Source: an uncultured Bacilli bacterium (lineage in GTDB: Bacteria > Bacillota_I > Bacilli_A > RFN20 > CAG-826). Taken from it: a stretch of DNA of 9,309 bases. The notes under the pieces were generated by a model. It was not told where the DNA came from. It ran no database searches and worked only from the letters and a program-made list of their open reading frames with translations. The stretch covers positions 1 to 9,309 of the forward strand of contig CAKPJO010000058.1 of the NCBI GenBank assembly GCA_934162685.1. Direction: 5' to 3'. This document shows, in pieces, positions 8,556 through 9,309 of the stretch. A program made the position numbers and the translations under genes. The number at the start of each line of letters is the position of its first letter. Position 1 is the first letter of the stretch.

Positions 8556-9239
8556 ATGTATAGAAGCAAATATAAAAAAGCACTGACATTTTCCTTTGAT
8601 GATGGCACTGTTTTTGATAAACATTTAGTAGAATTGTTAAACAAATATGGAATGAAATGTACCTTTAATCTTAACAGCGGTAAAATGACTCACGCAGATA
8701 ACTGGGTTAATAAAAATGTAATCATTTCTCACTTAAATCGCACCGAAATCAAAGATATGTATAAAGGTCATGAAATTGCTAGTCATAGTTTAACGCATCC
8801 ATTCTTTGACCGCTTAGATTATGAAACACAATTAAATGAAATTAAAACAGATATTGAAAATTTAGAATATTATTTTAACACAAAAATCAAAGGATTTGCC
8901 TTGCCATATGGTTGTTATAATGATGATACTTTAAAAGCATTAAAAGAATGTAACATTCATTATAACCGTCTTGCTGGTACTACAATGTCATTTGATAAAC
9001 CAAAAGATTTAATGAAATTTAGTGGCACTTGTCATTTCCATAATCCAAAAATCATGGAATTAGCCAAACAATTTATTGAATTAAATCCAGATGAAGAAAA
9101 AATATTTTATATTTGGGGACATAGTTACGAATTAGAAATTGATAATTTATGGGACGAATTTGAAGAGTTATTAAAATACTTAGCAAATAGAGACGATATC
9201 TATTATTGCACTAATTCGGAAGCATTCCATATCGACTAA
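8556..9239 (+). CDS. Polysaccharide deacetylase-family protein (NodB homology, CE4-like), probably cytoplasmic
   Basis: Proteins of this family remove N- or O-acetyl groups from sugars through a metal site. The expected motifs are present in 227 residues: TFSFDDG (11-17; Asp15 as catalytic base, Asp16 as metal ligand), ASHSLTHP (75-82; metal ligands His77 and His81), FALPYG (114-119; motif 3), and a late IWGHSYEL (187-194) whose His189 is the likely catalytic acid. Motif 3 has Ala115 where many members have the Arg of FRPPYG. There is no signal peptide or membrane segment, so it most likely acts on imported sugars inside the cell rather than on the wall. The start is set by AGGAG at 8541-8545, which overlaps the preceding stop codon. 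It is the last gene before the terminator. Acetyl-sugar specificity cannot be read from the sequence. Confidence 0.9.
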   Translation: MYRSKYKKALTFSFDDGTVFDKHLVELLNKYGMKCTFNLNSGKMTHADNWVNKNVIISHLNRTEIKDMYKGHEIASHSLTHPFFDRLDYETQLNEIKTDIENLEYYFNTKIKGFALPYGCYNDDTLKALKECNIHYNRLAGTTMSFDKPKDLMKFSGTCHFHNPKIMELAKQFIELNPDEEKIFYIWGHSYELEIDNLWDEFEELLKYLANRDDIYYCTNSEAFHID

Positions 9240-9244
9240 TTTAT

Positions 9245-9266
9245 CGGCACATTTCGTGCCGTTTTT
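9245..9266 (+). terminator. Rho-independent terminator
   Basis: CGGCAC (9245-9250) pairs perfectly with GTGCCG (9256-9261) around a five-base ATTTC loop, followed by TTTTT. The stem is GC-rich against an AT-rich background and starts 5 bases after the deacetylase stop, so it ends the five-gene transcript. Confidence 0.93.
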
Positions 9267-9295
9267 AATTTGTAGTGCTTTGAAAATTATTTTCA

Positions 9296-9305
9296 GCATT
9301 AATGC
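9296..9305. repeat. Short perfect palindrome in the downstream tail
   Basis: GCATTAATGC is a perfect 10-base inverted repeat. A weaker imperfect inverted repeat overlaps it, pairing TGCT/AGCA and GAAAA/TTTTC between 9276 and 9298 with a two-base bulge. It may belong to the promoter region of the next gene, but in AT-rich DNA short palindromes arise often. No gene, promoter or RNA is otherwise seen between the terminator and the window end. Confidence 0.35.
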
Positions 9306-9309
9306 AGAT

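Overview
This is a low-GC (roughly 30% G+C) bacterial window holding five tightly packed genes, all on the + strand, that read as one carbohydrate-use operon. Start sites have strong Shine-Dalgarno sequences. Every stop is TAA or TAG. About 30 tryptophan codons across the genes are all TGG with no in-frame TGA, which argues for the standard genetic code rather than the Mycoplasma code. The codon bias, the single-span C-terminal membrane anchor and the SLH-like repeats suggest an AT-rich Bacillota or Tenericutes-type lineage (Erysipelotrichia, RF39, Acholeplasma or Izemoplasma-like). This placement is an inference; no marker gene is present.

Layout: (1) 1-1490, the C-terminal ~496 residues of a GH42-like clan-A glycoside hydrolase whose 5' end lies outside the window. 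(2) 1496-3328, a two-part protein with a degenerate nucleoside-kinase-like N-terminal half and a class I mannose-6-phosphate isomerase (cupin) C-terminal half. (3) 3370-7668, a very large exported glycoside hydrolase with signal peptide, two carbohydrate-binding-like beta domains, a clan-A barrel, a C-terminal beta domain, three SLH-like repeats and a C-terminal transmembrane anchor. (4) 7679-8542, an RpiR/MurR-family HTH-SIS regulator. (5) 8556-9239, a NodB-type (CE4-like) deacetylase without a signal peptide. A rho-independent terminator (9245-9266) closes the operon. A short non-coding tail with a palindrome follows.

Working model (inference): the giant surface enzyme cuts an external glycan. 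Oligosaccharides enter through a transporter not seen here. The GH42-like enzyme and the deacetylase trim them, probably in the cytoplasm. The isomerase channels a hexose phosphate into fructose-6-phosphate. The RpiR protein senses a sugar phosphate and controls the operon. The isomerase makes a mannose-containing glycan the simplest guess, but nothing in the sequence fixes the substrate.
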